From contig NZ_ATVB01000008.1 of NCBI RefSeq assembly GCF_000420505.1, forward strand, positions 1 through 64,000: a stretch of DNA of 64,000 bases, read 5' to 3'. The position numbers and the translations under genes are program-made. Of this stretch, positions 34,971 to 45,632 are shown piece after piece. The notes beneath the pieces are model-generated. The model made no database searches and was not told where the DNA came from. It saw only the letters and a program-made list of their open reading frames with translations. Each line of letters starts with the position of its first letter. The first letter of the stretch is position 1. This DNA is from Alloscardovia omnicolens DSM 21503. GTDB lineage: Bacteria > Actinomycetota > Actinomycetes > Actinomycetales > Bifidobacteriaceae.

Positions 34971-37700
34971 ATGACTAATGAAGCAGATAAGACAAGCATT
35001 TCCGCTTCTCTCACCCCTTTGCCAGCTAAGGTTGGCGTTGAGGGTTTGGAAGAGAAGTGGGGTGCCGCTTGGGAAGAACAGCAAACCTACGCATTCCAAG
35101 GCAGCCGCGACCGTAAGGCTGTCTATTCTATCGATACTCCTCCTCCAACCGTCTCCGGTAGTTTGCATGTAGGTCACGTATTTTCCTACACGCACACCGA
35201 TGTTATTGCGCGTTTTAAGCGTATGAACGGTTTCGACGTGTTCTATCCAATGGGGTGGGACGATAACGGTTTGCCAACCGAGCGTCGTGTGCAAAACTAT
35301 TTCGGTGTTCGCGTAGATACGTCGCTTAAATACGATCCTGATTTTAAGCCTCCTTTCGAAGGTACTGAGGGCAAGAAAATTCAGGCAAAAGATCAGGTTC
35401 CTGTATCTCGTCAGAACTTTATTGAGCTGTGCGAGCGCTTAACTACTGAAGATGAAAAGCTTTTCGAGAAGCTGTGGCGCACGCTGGGTCTGTCTGTTGA
35501 CTGGAAGAACACGTATCACACGATTGGCGAGCATCCTCGTCGTGTGGCTCAGAAGGCTTTCTTGCGTAATTTGCAGCGCGGTCAGGCATATCAGAAGCAG
35601 GCTCCTGGTCTGTGGGATGTTACGTTCCAGACTGCTGTTGCGCAGGCTGAGTTGGAAAGCCGCGAGTACGATGGTTTCTATCACAAGGTTGCTTTCCACT
35701 TGGTAGATGACGGTTCACCTATATACATTGAAACCACTCGTCCAGAGCTTCTTCCTGCTTGCGTTGCTTTGATTGCTCACCCTGACGATGAGCGTTACCA
35801 GAAGTTCTTCGGAAAGTCTGTGTATTCGCCTCTGTTTAGCGTAGAAGTTCCTGTTGTCGCTCATGCTGCTGCAGAGATGGATAAGGGCGCGGGTATTGCT
35901 ATGTGCTGTACTTTCGGCGATATGACCGACGTGCAGTGGTGGCGCGATTTGAACTTGCCAACACGTTCTATTATTCAGCGTAACGGTCGTATTGTTATGA
36001 CCACTCCTGAATGGATTAGCTCTGCTGAGGGTGTGGATTTGTTCGAACAGATTGCTGGCAAGACCACGTTCTCTGCTCGCAAGATTATTGTGGACGCTTT
36101 GCGTGAATCCGGCGATTTAGATGGCGAGCCAACGCCAACGAAGCGTATGACGAACTTCTACGAAAAGGGCGATAAGCCTTTGGAAATCGTCACTTCTCGT
36201 CAGTGGTATTTGTCGAACGGTGGAACAGACCGTGCTTTGAATGCTGAACTGATTGAGCGCGGCAAAGAGCTGGACTTCCACCCTGACTTTATGCGCGTGC
36301 GCTATGAGAACTGGGTGAATGGTTTGAACGGCGACTGGCTGATTTCTCGTCAGCGTTTCTTTGGTGTGCCATTCCCATTGTGGTACCCAATCAATGCTGA
36401 TGGTTCCGTCGATTACGATAACCCGCTGACTCCTGCAGAAGATATTTTGCCGATTGATCCAACTATTGATGTTCCAGCAGGCTACACCGACGATCAGCGC
36501 GATGTTCCTGGCGGTTTTACTGCTGAAAAAGACATTATGGATACATGGGCAACCTCGTCCTTAACTCCTCAGATTGTGACGAAGTGGGCGGAGCCAGGCG
36601 AAGAGAATGAAGCCCTGTTCAAGGCTACTTTCCCTATGGATTTGCGTCCTCAGGGTCAGGATATTATTCGCACATGGCTGTTTAGTTCTGTTGTGCGCGC
36701 ACATCTAGAAAATGGTGTGCTTCCTTGGGCTCATGCCGGTTTGTCTGGTTGGATTTTGGACCCTGACCATAAGAAGATGAGTAAATCTAAGGGTAACGTT
36801 GTTGTGCCATCTGAGCCGATTGAGAAGTTTGGCGCGGATGCTGTGCGTTACTGGGCTGCGTCTGCTCGTTTGGGTACTGACGCTGCGTACGAGATTGGCG
36901 AAATGAAGATTGGTCGTCGTTTGGCGATTAAACTGCTGAACGCTACGAAGTTTGCTTTGGCGATTGGACGCGAAGACGAGAACCATCAGGTTGCTGACCA
37001 TACTTCTGTTACATGGAATGTTGCTGATGTGATTCATCCACTCGATCGTTCTGTGATGGCTCAGTTGGCTTCTGTTGTTGAGGTGGCTACTGCTGCGCTG
37101 AATGATTACGACCATGCGAAGGCATTGGAAACCATTGAGAGCTTCTTCTGGCAGTTCTGCGATGATTACATTGAGCTGGCTAAGAACCGCGCATATGGCA
37201 CTGCTGATGCGACTGGCAAGTTGCCAACTGCAGAAGAAACTTTGTCTGCTCGCACTACTTTAGGCTTAGGATTGGATGCGTTCGCACGACTCTTGGCTCC
37301 GTATCTGCCTTACGCTACCGAGGAAGTGTATTCTTGGATGCATGACGGCGCTGGCTCGGTTCACCGCGCCGCATGGCCTGAGGCGGGCTTGTATCGTGCC
37401 GCTGCGGGCGACGCCGATGACGATGTTCTGCTCTGGGCAGGTCGCGCTCTGGCTGCTTTGCGCAAGATTAAGTCCGAAGCCAAGGTTTCGATGAAGACTC
37501 CAATCTTAAGCGCTACTTTGGCTGTTGATGAGAAGGCCATCGCTTTGATTGAGTCTGTATCTGGCGACATTTACGAAGCCGGTAAGGTAACGGGCACAGT
37601 TGAGTGGGTTGCCGCAGATTTGACTGCCGACAACGCTAACGCTGACGAGATTACGATTACCACTTCTGAGCTGGGAGAAGCTCCAGCACGGAAGAGGTAA
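34971..37700 (+). CDS. valS: Valyl-tRNA synthetase
   Basis: 909 aa class I synthetase that charges tRNA-Val. The HIGH-type motif is PPPTVSGSLHVGHVFSY near residue 50, the KMSKS loop is HKKMSKSKGNVV, and the large inserted editing domain (about residues 200-400) hydrolyses misacylated Thr. The start ATG 34971 is chosen because the family N-terminus begins there; the frame extends upstream through non-family sequence and no strong ribosome site is visible. It ends just before a strong terminator. Confidence 0.96.
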   Translation: MTNEADKTSISASLTPLPAKVGVEGLEEKWGAAWEEQQTYAFQGSRDRKAVYSIDTPPPTVSGSLHVGHVFSYTHTDVIARFKRMNGFDVFYPMGWDDNGLPTERRVQNYFGVRVDTSLKYDPDFKPPFEGTEGKKIQAKDQVPVSRQNFIELCERLTTEDEKLFEKLWRTLGLSVDWKNTYHTIGEHPRRVAQKAFLRNLQRGQAYQKQAPGLWDVTFQTAVAQAELESREYDGFYHKVAFHLVDDGSPIYIETTRPELLPACVALIAHPDDERYQKFFGKSVYSPLFSVEVPVVAHAAAEMDKGAGIAMCCTFGDMTDVQWWRDLNLPTRSIIQRNGRIVMTTPEWISSAEGVDLFEQIAGKTTFSARKIIVDALRESGDLDGEPTPTKRMTNFYEKGDKPLEIVTSRQWYLSNGGTDRALNAELIERGKELDFHPDFMRVRYENWVNGLNGDWLISRQRFFGVPFPLWYPINADGSVDYDNPLTPAEDILPIDPTIDVPAGYTDDQRDVPGGFTAEKDIMDTWATSSLTPQIVTKWAEPGEENEALFKATFPMDLRPQGQDIIRTWLFSSVVRAHLENGVLPWAHAGLSGWILDPDHKKMSKSKGNVVVPSEPIEKFGADAVRYWAASARLGTDAAYEIGEMKIGRRLAIKLLNATKFALAIGREDENHQVADHTSVTWNVADVIHPLDRSVMAQLASVVEVATAALNDYDHAKALETIESFFWQFCDDYIELAKNRAYGTADATGKLPTAEETLSARTTLGLGLDAFARLLAPYLPYATEEVYSWMHDGAGSVHRAAWPEAGLYRAAAGDADDDVLLWAGRALAALRKIKSEAKVSMKTPILSATLAVDEKAIALIESVSGDIYEAGKVTGTVEWVAADLTADNANADEITITTSELGEAPARKR

Positions 37701-37713
37701 ATTATTAGCCTAA

Positions 37714-37747
37714 GGGGGGGGAGGATTCGTGTGAATCCTCCCCCCCC
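37714..37747 (+). terminator. Terminator of valS with G8/C8 stem
   Basis: Perfect 15-bp stem made of eight G then AGGATTC, paired with GAATCCT then eight C, with a GTGT loop; CCTCTTGTTTT follows. Confidence 0.92.
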
Positions 37748-37754
37748 CTCTTGT

Positions 37755-37981
37755 TTTCCGTGTTTTCGTATGTACCGTGGGGACGATACATACGCTACTG
37801 CCCTGTTTTGGGTGATTTTGCCTGTTTTTCTGGAAGTACGTTAAGCAGCGATGTGACGGTATTTAATTCTCTATTCTGCAAAGAAATCGATGACCCTCAA
37901 AACTCTGTATCGTCCAATTCCTACACAGCGTTTGGAAGAAACAGACCTCCTGAATCGCGTCCGAGCCCGATGCGGGGTTTC
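37755..37981. other. Intergenic region with an 8-bp inverted repeat
   Basis: No gene is seen between valS and the chorismate mutase gene. CGTATGTA (37767-37774) and TACATACG (37787-37794) form an inverted repeat with a 12-base spacer. The rest is unremarkable. Confidence 0.5.
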
Positions 37982-38344
37982 TTAGCGCCCAGCCGCAATA
38001 TCCTCGTGACGCTTTTTCGACGCGGTCACCACAAAATCGCGGTAAGCATGCGCGATCGTTGGGCTTAACCCACAATCGACAGCGAGCCCACTCATGCGTG
38101 CCAGCTGACGCTCCTCCCGAGCAGCGTCCAAAGCCGCGAACCCAGCCGCTGCCTTTAATTGCCCAACTTTCTCAGTAATCCTAAAGCGGCGTGCAAGCAA
38201 GCGCACAATCTCATCATCAATCTCATCTATGTTCTCGCGCAAGTGCTCAATCTCGCGCGTGGCCTCAATAACCGCGTCCGAAGCATCCGCGCCCAAACTT
38301 GCGGACGAAATCTCAGTATTCTCTGCGCTCTTGTCTACGTTCAT
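37982..38344 (-). CDS. AroQ-type chorismate mutase
   Basis: 120 aa single-domain enzyme converting chorismate to prephenate for Phe and Tyr synthesis. After a ~30-residue polar N-terminus the AroQ helix begins (LRENIDEIDDEIVRLLARRF), with RFRITEKVGQLKA and REERQLARM carrying the expected Arg/Lys active-site residues. It lies downstream of rho on the same strand but behind a terminator. It could be the free-standing mutase partner of prephenate dehydrogenase/dehydratase encoded elsewhere. Confidence 0.87.
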   Translation of the reverse strand: MNVDKSAENTEISSASLGADASDAVIEATREIEHLRENIDEIDDEIVRLLARRFRITEKVGQLKAAAGFAALDAAREERQLARMSGLAVDCGLSPTIAHAYRDFVVTASKKRHEDIAAGR

Positions 38345-38362
38345 ATCCTCACCCTAACAAAA

Positions 38363-38396
38363 CGGGCAGTCCTCCAAAAATCAGAGAAACCGCCCG
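38363..38396 (-). terminator. Terminator of rho
   Basis: Imperfect stem CGGGCGGTTTCTC/GAGGACTGCCCG; the minus-strand tail is TTTTGTTAGG. It separates rho from the chorismate mutase gene. Confidence 0.72.
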
Positions 38397-38419
38397 CAAC
38401 GCTCAAACAGAACGAAAAA

Positions 38420-40222
38420 CTAATTGCTCTGCTGCGCCATCATGCGCAAGAACTCAGCGTTGGTCTGCGTCTTCTTCAAACGCCCTACCAGCTGCTGGTA
38501 TGAGGACTCTGGCTCTAATCCGCCCAAAGCACGACGCAAGCGGTAGATAATCGCCATCTCACCTGGATCGGTAATAAGTTCCTCACGACGAGTGGAAGAT
38601 GCGTTAATGTCGATTGCTGGGAAGAGTCGCTTCTCCGAAAGTTCACGAGACAAGCGCAATTCCATATTGCCTGTGCCCTTGAATTCTTCGAAAATCACTT
38701 CGTCCATCTTCGAACCAGTTTCCACCAAAGCGGAGGAAATAATAGTCAAAGAGCCGCCGTTTTCAATGTTGCGAGCAGCACCAAAGAACTTCTTTGGAGG
38801 GTAGAGTGCCTGAGCATCCACACCACCGGAAAGAATACGTCCGGAAGCTGGAGCAGCAATATTGTAGGCGCGAGCCAAACGAGTCATGGAGTCAAGCAAC
38901 ACCACAACATCCTGACCAAGCTCCACCAAACGCTTTGCGCGTTCAATAGCAAGCTCAGCAACAATAGTGTGGTCGGAAGCTGGACGGTCGAAGGTGGAAG
39001 AAATAATTTCACCCTGAACCGTGCGCTCCATGTCGGTAACTTCTTCAGGTCGTTCATCAACGAGAACCACCATCAAATGCACTTCTGGATTATTTGCCTT
39101 AATGGAGTTTGCAATGTTTTGCAAAGTAATGGTCTTACCAGCCTTTGGTGGAGACACAATCAGACCGCGCTGACCCTTACCAATTGGCGAAACAATATCA
39201 ATAATGCGACCCACCATATTCACCGGCGTTGTTTCCATCTTCAAACGCTCTTGTGGATACAGCGGAGTGAGCTTGGAGAACTGAGGACGCTGAGCAGCCT
39301 CTTCCAGGCTCAAGCCGTTAATAGCTTCCACCGACTGCAGTGGAACGAACTTTTGGCGCTGATTGCGACGGTCGCCATCACGATTTGTCTTAATAAAGCC
39401 GCGCACAGCGTCACCCTTGCGCAAACCGTACTTTTTCACCTGACCCATAGATACATACACATCGTTTGGACCTGGCAAGTAACCAGAGGTACGCACAAAA
39501 GCATAAGAATCGAGAATGTCTACGATACCAGCAACGCGAATGAGTTCTTCTTCTGGCTGCTGCTCTTCGTGAACCTGCTGTTCTTCGTGATTTTCTGCAC
39601 GGTTCTTACGATTATTACGGTTATTATTGCGACGATTATTGCGCTCGAAACGCTCGTTATTGTCGTCCTCGTTTGACTCTTCTGTGCTTTCTGCACGATC
39701 ATAACGACGTGAACGGCGCTCGTTCTTTTCGGATTCCTCGTCCAAGCGTGCGCGATCTACACGAGAGATACGGTTGCGACGGTCTGCATGGCTTGCACCG
39801 CGCTGTTCGCGCTGAGCTGCAGCCTGAGCAATGCTTTCGGCACGTTCGCGCTCTGAACGGTCTGGAAGAGCGGACAGAATATCATTCAAATCAGCTTTAG
39901 CCTGATGACGGCTTGCTTCACGCTCAGCCTGCTCTTCTTCGCTGACAGCGACTGGCTTACGGCGGCTACGAACAGGAAGTTCTACGCCCAAGTCAATAAC
40001 TTTATCTGCCTTCTTGTCTGCGCGAGAACGTGCAGGAGCGCTTTTAATTTCTGACAGTTCAATAAGAGGTGCTTCAGAAGCTGGAGCGCTTGATTGACGC
40101 GCTTCGTTAATACGCTCAATCAGTTCAGGCTTACGCATAGTAGAAGTGCCGCGCAATTTCATTTCTTTAGCAAGTTCGCGCAGCTCAGGGAGCTTCATAT
40201 CAGCAAGATTAGTATTTGCCAC
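38420..40222 (-). CDS. rho: Transcription termination factor Rho
   Basis: 600 aa hexameric RNA helicase that terminates transcription. It has the Rho_N helical domain ([21 protein letters not shown]), then an Arg/Asn/Glu-rich disordered insertion of ~150 residues (roughly 90-235) typical of high-GC Gram-positive Rho, an OB-fold RNA-binding domain ([27 protein letters not shown]) and the ATPase core with Walker [20 protein letters not shown] and the R-loop. Tracts such as [15 protein letters not shown] are low-complexity. It is transcribed alone with its own terminator. Confidence 0.97.
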   Translation of the reverse strand: MANTNLADMKLPELRELAKEMKLRGTSTMRKPELIERINEARQSSAPASEAPLIELSEIKSAPARSRADKKADKVIDLGVELPVRSRRKPVAVSEEEQAEREASRHQAKADLNDILSALPDRSERERAESIAQAAAQREQRGASHADRRNRISRVDRARLDEESEKNERRSRRYDRAESTEESNEDDNNERFERNNRRNNNRNNRKNRAENHEEQQVHEEQQPEEELIRVAGIVDILDSYAFVRTSGYLPGPNDVYVSMGQVKKYGLRKGDAVRGFIKTNRDGDRRNQRQKFVPLQSVEAINGLSLEEAAQRPQFSKLTPLYPQERLKMETTPVNMVGRIIDIVSPIGKGQRGLIVSPPKAGKTITLQNIANSIKANNPEVHLMVVLVDERPEEVTDMERTVQGEIISSTFDRPASDHTIVAELAIERAKRLVELGQDVVVLLDSMTRLARAYNIAAPASGRILSGGVDAQALYPPKKFFGAARNIENGGSLTIISSALVETGSKMDEVIFEEFKGTGNMELRLSRELSEKRLFPAIDINASSTRREELITDPGEMAIIYRLRRALGGLEPESSYQQLVGRLKKTQTNAEFLRMMAQQSN

Positions 40223-40377
40223 GTGTGTGACCTTTCGTGAGTAAAAAACAATTCCTCTACATCAGTCATCACATAGCCGAGGACTATAAACTGTGTGGGA
40301 AAGTATCTACATTGAAATTTCGTAAAAATAACGAACTGAAGTAAAACTATACGGTACTTGCTGGACTAAATACAAAA

Positions 40378-40419
40378 CAGGCCCGCTCTATCTCGAAAAA
40401 CGAGAGTGAGCGAGCCTGC
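40378..40419 (-). terminator. Terminator of pgi
   Basis: Long imperfect stem CAGGCTCGCTCACTCTCG paired with its complement, loop TTTTT; the minus-strand tail reads TTTTGTATTT. Confidence 0.85.
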
Positions 40420-40431
40420 AGTTATGCGCTT

Positions 40432-42126
40432 TTAGTGGCGGTGTGCGCGGTAGAAGTTAATCAGTGCCTGAGTGGACTGATCCTGCTGAGCCAAAGCAGC
40501 GTCATCCTGAGAAATAGCAGGAGCAATCTGCTTTGCCAGAACCTTACCGAGCTCTACGCCCCACTGGTCGTAGGAATCCAAGCCCCAAACAGTACCTTCA
40601 ACCAAGGTAATGTGCTCATACAGAGCAATCAACTCACCAACAGCAAATGGAGACAACGTGTCGCCCAAAATAGAGGTGGTTGGACGGTTACCGGTGAATA
40701 CGCGAGCAGGAACAATAGCCTCGTCAGTACCTTCAGCGCGAACTTCTTCAGCGGTCTTACCAAATGCCAAAGCCTTGGTCTGAGCCAAGTAGTTAGCGAG
40801 GAAGAGCTCGTGAACGTCCTGATCGCCATCCTTTGTTGCATTTGGAGTATTAGCAAAAGCAATAAAGTCTGCAGGAATGAGGCGAGTGCCCTGGTGAATC
40901 AGCTGGTAGAAAGCGTGCTGACCGTTAGTTCCTGGCTCACCCCAGAAGATTTCACCGGTCTGAGTGGTTACAGGAGTGCCATCCCAGCGCACAGACTTAC
41001 CATTGGACTCCATGGTGAGCTGCTGCAAGTATGCGGCGAAACGATGTAGATACTGGTTGTATGGCAAAACAGCGTGGGAATGTGCGCCGAAGAAGTTCAC
41101 ATACCAAACGTTCATCAAGCCCATCAAAGCTACAACGTTCTTTTCGATTGGAGTATTTGCGAAGTACTCATCGATAACATGGAAACCGCGCAAGAAGTCT
41201 TCGAAGCGTTCTGGGCCGTAAACAATAGCAATAGAAGTACCAACAGCGGAATCTACAGAGTAGCGGCCGCCAACCCAGTTCCAGAAACCGAAAGCATTGT
41301 TTGGATCAATACCGAATTCAGCAACCTTGTCGAGTGCAGTAGACACTGCAATGAAGTGCTTTACAACAGCTTCAGCATTCTTTTCGTCCGAACCGTCGAT
41401 TGCGCCCTGAGCCTTCAAAGTTTCAAGTAACCAAGTGCGTGCAGAGCGAGCGTTGGTCAAGGTTTCCAAAGTGGTGAAAGTCTTAGACACAACAATGAAC
41501 AAGGTAGTTTCTGGATTAATGCCCTTGAGCTTTTCAGCCATATCGTTAGGGTCAATGTTGGAGACGTAACGAGCAGAGATACCTGAATCGTTGTATGCCT
41601 TCAAAGCTTCGTAGACCATAACTGGACCCAAGTCAGAGCCACCAATACCAATGTTTACCACGGTATCAATCTTCTTGCCAGTTACGCCAGTCCACTCGCC
41701 GGAGCGCACCTTGTTAGCAAAAGCGTAAATACGGTCGAGAACTTCGCGAACATCCTTTACGGTGTCCTGACCGTCTACAATGAACTTACCTTCGTCGGAA
41801 GCTGGACGACGCAAAACTGTGTGAAGAACAGCGCGATCTTCAGTATTGTTAATATGCACACCGGTGTACTGCTGCTGAATACGCTCTTCGAGCTTCACAT
41901 CCTTAGCCAAGTCTGCAAATAACTGCAGTGTCTCTGGCTTGATGAGGTTCTTAGACAAATCGAAGTGCAAATCTCCAGCTTCAAAGCTTAAGCTAGCTGT
42001 GCGGTTTGCATCGGCTGCGAACCACTCGCGCAGGTTAATGCCTTCAGCCTGCAACTGATTGAAATGATTCTGCAAAGCAGACCATGCTGGTGTTTGAGTT
42101 GCATCAATAGGTGGATTGATGGCCAT
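40432..42126 (-). CDS. pgi: Glucose-6-phosphate isomerase
   Basis: 564 aa; interconverts glucose 6-phosphate and fructose 6-phosphate, linking hexoses to the bifid shunt or glycolysis. PGI signatures [51 protein letters not shown] and [11 protein letters not shown]-like [10 protein letters not shown] are all present. The start is set at MAINPPI, five bases after AAAGGA. A single-gene unit with a strong terminator. Confidence 0.96.
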   Translation of the reverse strand: MAINPPIDATQTPAWSALQNHFNQLQAEGINLREWFAADANRTASLSFEAGDLHFDLSKNLIKPETLQLFADLAKDVKLEERIQQQYTGVHINNTEDRAVLHTVLRRPASDEGKFIVDGQDTVKDVREVLDRIYAFANKVRSGEWTGVTGKKIDTVVNIGIGGSDLGPVMVYEALKAYNDSGISARYVSNIDPNDMAEKLKGINPETTLFIVVSKTFTTLETLTNARSARTWLLETLKAQGAIDGSDEKNAEAVVKHFIAVSTALDKVAEFGIDPNNAFGFWNWVGGRYSVDSAVGTSIAIVYGPERFEDFLRGFHVIDEYFANTPIEKNVVALMGLMNVWYVNFFGAHSHAVLPYNQYLHRFAAYLQQLTMESNGKSVRWDGTPVTTQTGEIFWGEPGTNGQHAFYQLIHQGTRLIPADFIAFANTPNATKDGDQDVHELFLANYLAQTKALAFGKTAEEVRAEGTDEAIVPARVFTGNRPTTSILGDTLSPFAVGELIALYEHITLVEGTVWGLDSYDQWGVELGKVLAKQIAPAISQDDAALAQQDQSTQALINFYRAHRH

Positions 42127-42338
42127 TGCCGGTCCTTTCATACCTTGTATAACGTACGATTCTCCGTACCTAAACAATAAAGATTAGTAGGTGAAAAGGA
42201 CACGTGCGCGATTTTTTGCTCTTGTTTGAGTCTTGTGTGCGGGCATGCACACAAAATCCTTGCAAACGTGTGCAGTGAGGGATTGGTTTTGGCTCTGCGG
42301 CTCGCGTTTCTCTGTGCTTTATTAAGACACTGGACGGC

Positions 42339-42368
42339 TTGCACTTTCTAGCGCATCTATGCTACACT
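42339..42368 (+). promoter_or_regulatory. Promoter of the tRNA pair
   Basis: TTGCAC at 42339-42344 and TACACT at 42363-42368 are separated by 18 bases, a sigma-70-type core promoter about 40 bp before tRNA-Thr. Confidence 0.6.
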
Positions 42369-42410
42369 CTTACTTTTGTACGACGCATGCGCAAGCATGT
42401 TGATTGTATT

Positions 42411-42483
42411 GCCACTTTAGCTCAGTTGGTAGAGCGTCTCACTCGTAATGAGAAGGTCGCCGGTCCGATTCCGGCAAGTGGCT
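42411..42483 (+). tRNA. tRNA-Thr (anticodon CGT)
   Basis: 73-nt cloverleaf: acceptor GCCACTT/AAGTGGC, D-arm GCTC-AGTTGGTA-GAGC, anticodon stem TCTCA/TGAGA with loop CTCGTAA giving anticodon CGT, and T-arm GCCGG/CCGGC with loop TCCGATT. It reads ACG codons. It is 39 bp upstream of tRNA-Leu, and the two share a terminator. Confidence 0.95.
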
Positions 42484-42522
42484 CTGACTACCTATTTACA
42501 CATTCTTACTCTGAATTACTTT

Positions 42523-42603
42523 GCGCGAGTGGCGGAATTGGTAGACGCGCAGGATTTAGGTTCCTGTTCCACTGGAGTGAGGGTTCAAGTCCCTTCTCGC
42601 GCA
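42523..42603 (+). tRNA. tRNA-Leu (anticodon TAG)
   Basis: 81-nt class II cloverleaf: acceptor GCGCGAG/CTCGCGC with discriminator A, anticodon stem CAGGA/TCCTG with loop TTTAGGT giving TAG, a short variable arm and T-arm GAGGGTTCAAGTCCCTT. It reads CTN codons, mainly CTA. Confidence 0.95.
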
Positions 42604-42614
42604 CGTGTGTCATG

Positions 42615-42667
42615 TCTCGCGACATAGTTCCGCTACAGTTGGAGAGCTGTGTCGTGAGATTTTTTGT
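42615..42667 (+). terminator. Terminator of the tRNA unit
   Basis: Stem TCTCGCGACATAG/CTGTGTCGTGAGA (two G-U type mismatches) followed by TTTTTTG. Confidence 0.85.
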
Positions 42668-42669
42668 TT

Positions 42670-42735
42670 TCATACGTGAAGCCAATACGCGCAACCGATA
42701 TGCCAGTTGTGAAGCCATTTTTATGCTGCTCCGTT
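42670..42735. repeat. Intergenic repeat-family member (partial copy D)
   Basis: AATACGCGCAACCGATATG then TTGTGAAGCCATTTTT matches the core of the copies at 30420 and 48294. The copy ends near the start of the transposase fragment. Confidence 0.75.
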
Positions 42736-42781
42736 TTTGTTGGACTGTATGGTTGGTTCTTTTATTTTAGGGAGTGTTTGT

Positions 42782-42885
42782 ATGGGTGCGTATGGTAGTG
42801 ATTTTGCTAGTAAGTGTGTGGAATTGTTGGCGCTGTTTGATCTGGGGTGTGGTTATGCCATAGCGGCTGATCAGTGTGGTGTCAG
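42782..42885 (+). pseudogene. IS150-type OrfA N-terminal fragment
   Basis: An ATG starts MGAYGSDFASKCVELL...LGCGYAIAADQCGV, which has the spacing of the helix-turn-helix start of IS3/IS150 OrfA proteins (M-x-x-Y-x-x-x-F-x-x-K...GY-x-x-x-A-x-x-x-GV). Similarity stops near 42880, where the opposite-strand adhesin frame begins, so this looks like the left remnant of an insertion that truncated the neighbouring adhesin. It is too short to be functional. Confidence 0.6.
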
Positions 42886-43981
42886 CAGTGACCTTATCCT
42901 TGTTAGTAATGAAGTCCTCAGCATGACCCAAAGAAGCGCCCTTAGCAACGTTTGTTGCTTCAGCCTTAGGCTTTGGCTGTGGTAAAGCAATCAGCAGACC
43001 TGAATCCAGCCGGTTTGTAGTGCCTCTAGACGAGCTATCCACAGCATTCTCGAACATACCGTAAGAACCACCGGAGTTGTTATATCCTGAAATACCAATC
43101 TGCGCTCCTTGTGTAGTCGGCGTCCAGTACATGTTTGTGCGACCGTTGTAAGGATCCTCCGCGATTGCATTACCCTTGACCCACAAGGCGTAGTTCAGCT
43201 GACCCGTAATAGGGTACGAAGTTACTTCAGTAATATTCGAAGCAGGCGTAGCCTTGAAGCGCATCTCCTGCCCAATACTAAGATCAACGGTGCCATTCTT
43301 CACAGCATTATCCTGATAGAGGCCCTTATAACTTTCCTTGCGGGTATCTACCAAACCGTTGGACTGTCCATTGAAGTTGCCCAACGCGAAGTAGTTAACA
43401 TCGTTCTTGTAGTTGCCAGGCGAGTTCGAGGCGAAATTACGCATCGCCGATACGTAACCATTGTCAGCAATCGAACGCCAGCCGAACTTCGCATCAGCAG
43501 CGGCAACTGAATCAGGCACATTGGAACTCAACTTATTCAAGGTCTTATATGCCAGTTCTTTAACGTTTGCGGCCTGCGGACCAGTTGGGCAACCAGCTTC
43601 GTTCGTCGGATCGCTCTGCATGAAGTTCTTCTGCCAATATGTAATCCGATCATACGGAGGGGTGTGAGGATCATGCGTTCGGAGACACGTCGTATCGTTC
43701 GCAGTGTTGGTCAGAGGATTAGACTCAGGCAAATAGCTACTATCACCATTAACAAACTGACCATTGTTGTTCGACTCATTACGCCGCTCGCAATCCTTAG
43801 ACTGAGTGTCGTTAGTAAAAGTAGTGCCGTTATATTCGGCAGTAATAGGGTCAGCATGTGCAAACACAGAGCTACCCACCAGAGGTACTAAGCCAGCGGT
43901 GGCAAGTGCTACAGCAGCTATGAAACCAATTGGTTTACGAAGCTTTTGCACACCTCACACAGGCTTCTTATGCCTAGACAT
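42885..43981 (-). pseudogene. Secreted Rib-type surface adhesin, truncated and with early stop
   Basis: The strongest start (ATG 43981, after GAAGGG) reads MSRHKKPV then an in-frame TGA at 43957-43955, followed in the same frame by QKLRKPIGFIAAVALATAG, a signal peptide. After that, ~350 residues of a secreted domain lead to a KGASLGHAEDFITNKDKVTADTT repeat that resembles the start of Rib/alpha-like YPDG surface repeats. The frame then runs into unrelated sequence at about 42885. Two lesions thus exist: a nonsense codon in the signal peptide and loss of the repeat and wall-anchor region. A downstream GTG at 43951 could allow weak restart, but the product would be unanchored. Confidence 0.8.
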
Positions 43982-44156
43982 AATATTCCCTTCTTCTCTC
44001 ACCATAAAAATACATAGTTAAAGGTCATTTTAACCTGCCACCCCCAGCGAAATCCTTGGTTTTCAAGGAGTTTCATTCACCATAACCATACGCCCGAAAT
44101 TCTCCCAGTTAGGAGGTTATGGCTCGGTCAACACGCCGAAAAGTTGAGCATAAGAA

Positions 44157-44197
44157 AATCCCCAAGAGGTGTTCAAACATCACGCTTCTTGGGGATT
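44157..44197 (-). terminator. Terminator of the rph-rdgB unit
   Basis: 11-bp stem AATCCCCAAGA/TCTTGGGGATT; the minus-strand tail is TTCTTATG. Confidence 0.85.
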
Positions 44198-44222
44198 TGC
44201 ACATGCTGTGTAAGCGACAAAA

Positions 44223-44855
44223 TCAAACTAAATCATGAAAATACTGTGCAATAGCCCGCAAAGCCTTTCCTCGGTGAGAAATAGCGTTCTTTTCTTGAGC
44301 GGTCATCTCAGCACTGGTCAAACTGCCTTCTTGGTCACGCGGAACAAATAACGGGTCGTAACCAAAACCGTTGTCTCCGCGCTCTTCACGCAGTAAAACG
44401 CCTTCCATATCGCATACTTGCACGAACTCATGTGCCTGACCATCAGTGCTTACTTGAGCTGGAATAACAAAAGCTGCTGCACATCTAAACCGAGCAGTGC
44501 GCTCTTCATCAGGAATATCGCTTAACTGAGCAAGTAGCAAAGCGTTATTAGCAGCGTCGTCTCCGTGTCGTCCGCTCCAACGAGCGGATAAAATTCCCGG
44601 AGCCATACCCATAACGTCAACAATAAGACCCGAATCATCAGCTAAAGCAGGAAGTCCTGTGCGAGAAGCTGCATCGCGGGCTTTAATCAAAGCATTTGCT
44701 TCAAAAGTCGTGCCATCTTCTACAGGGTCAGGCAAATCCAACTGACCAGACGTAACGAATTCAAACTGCGATCCTTCTACTGTCTCGCCAATAATGCGAG
44801 CAATTTCCGTAAGTTTTCCTGCGTTATGAGTGGCAACAACTACTTTTTGAACCAT
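44223..44855 (-). CDS. rdgB: XTP/dITP diphosphatase (RdgB/HAM1)
   Basis: 210 aa house-cleaning enzyme that hydrolyses inosine and xanthosine triphosphates to prevent their incorporation. Family motifs THNAGKLTEI near the N-terminus, DDSGL, APGILSARWSG, GDNGFGYDPLFVP and SHRGKAL near the C-terminus are intact. It begins 24 bp after rph on the same strand, forming the common rph-rdgB operon. Confidence 0.95.
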   Translation of the reverse strand: MVQKVVVATHNAGKLTEIARIIGETVEGSQFEFVTSGQLDLPDPVEDGTTFEANALIKARDAASRTGLPALADDSGLIVDVMGMAPGILSARWSGRHGDDAANNALLLAQLSDIPDEERTARFRCAAAFVIPAQVSTDGQAHEFVQVCDMEGVLLREERGDNGFGYDPLFVPRDQEGSLTSAEMTAQEKNAISHRGKALRAIAQYFHDLV

Positions 44856-44879
44856 GCTCTCTCCTCAATCGTGTTCAAG

Positions 44880-45632
44880 TTACTCGCTCAAAGCCTGGCG
44901 CTGAAACTGCTGCAATTCCTTATTGCCTTTTTCAGCTAAATCTAACAGAGTGTTTAAGGTTGCGCGACTAAAAGGCGCTCCCTCTGCTGTGCCCTGAATT
45001 TCAATGAACTCACCTGAACCCGTCATAGCAATATTCATGTCTGTTTGAGCACGTGAATCCTCCTCATAAGGCAGGTCGAGCATGGGAGTGCCGTCAATCA
45101 CGCCCACAGATACGGCAGACACCTGATCGGTGAGAACCTTGGCGTTGCGGGCAATAAGTTTGTTGTTTTTAGCCCATTCAATTGCATCGGCGAGCGCGAT
45201 ATATGCGCCCGTAATCGATGTGGTGCGCGTGCCACCGTCGGCTTGGAGAACGTCGCAGTCAATTTGAATTTGGTTCTCACCCAGAGCCTTCATGTCCACA
45301 ATGCCGCGCAAAACGCGACCGATCAGACGACTAATTTCGTGCGTGCGTCCGCCCACTTTTCCTCGAGTGGATTCACGGTCTGTGCGCGATGCTGTAGCGC
45401 GTGGAAGCATGGCGTATTCTGCTGTTACCCAGCCTAAACCGGAGTCTTTACGCCAGCGAGGAACGGAATCGGTGAACGTGGCTGTGCACAAAACGCGGGT
45501 GTTTCCGCACTGAATGAGCACAGAGCCTTCGGGAGCGTCCGTCCAGTTGCGTTCAATTTTTACGGGGCGTAATTCATCTGTGTGGCGTCCGTCGGAGCGG
45601 GCGGCACTTTCAGTAGTGTGTAATTCTGTCAT
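44880..45632 (-). CDS. rph: Ribonuclease PH
   Basis: 250 aa phosphorolytic 3' exoribonuclease that trims tRNA 3' ends. [21 protein letters not shown], the [17 protein letters not shown] region and [20 protein letters not shown] are characteristic. The start is taken at MTELHTTES (45632), matching the family start; the frame extends upstream without a ribosome site. First gene of the rph-rdgB operon. Confidence 0.95.
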   Translation of the reverse strand: MTELHTTESAARSDGRHTDELRPVKIERNWTDAPEGSVLIQCGNTRVLCTATFTDSVPRWRKDSGLGWVTAEYAMLPRATASRTDRESTRGKVGGRTHEISRLIGRVLRGIVDMKALGENQIQIDCDVLQADGGTRTTSITGAYIALADAIEWAKNNKLIARNAKVLTDQVSAVSVGVIDGTPMLDLPYEEDSRAQTDMNIAMTGSGEFIEIQGTAEGAPFSRATLNTLLDLAEKGNKELQQFQRQALSE

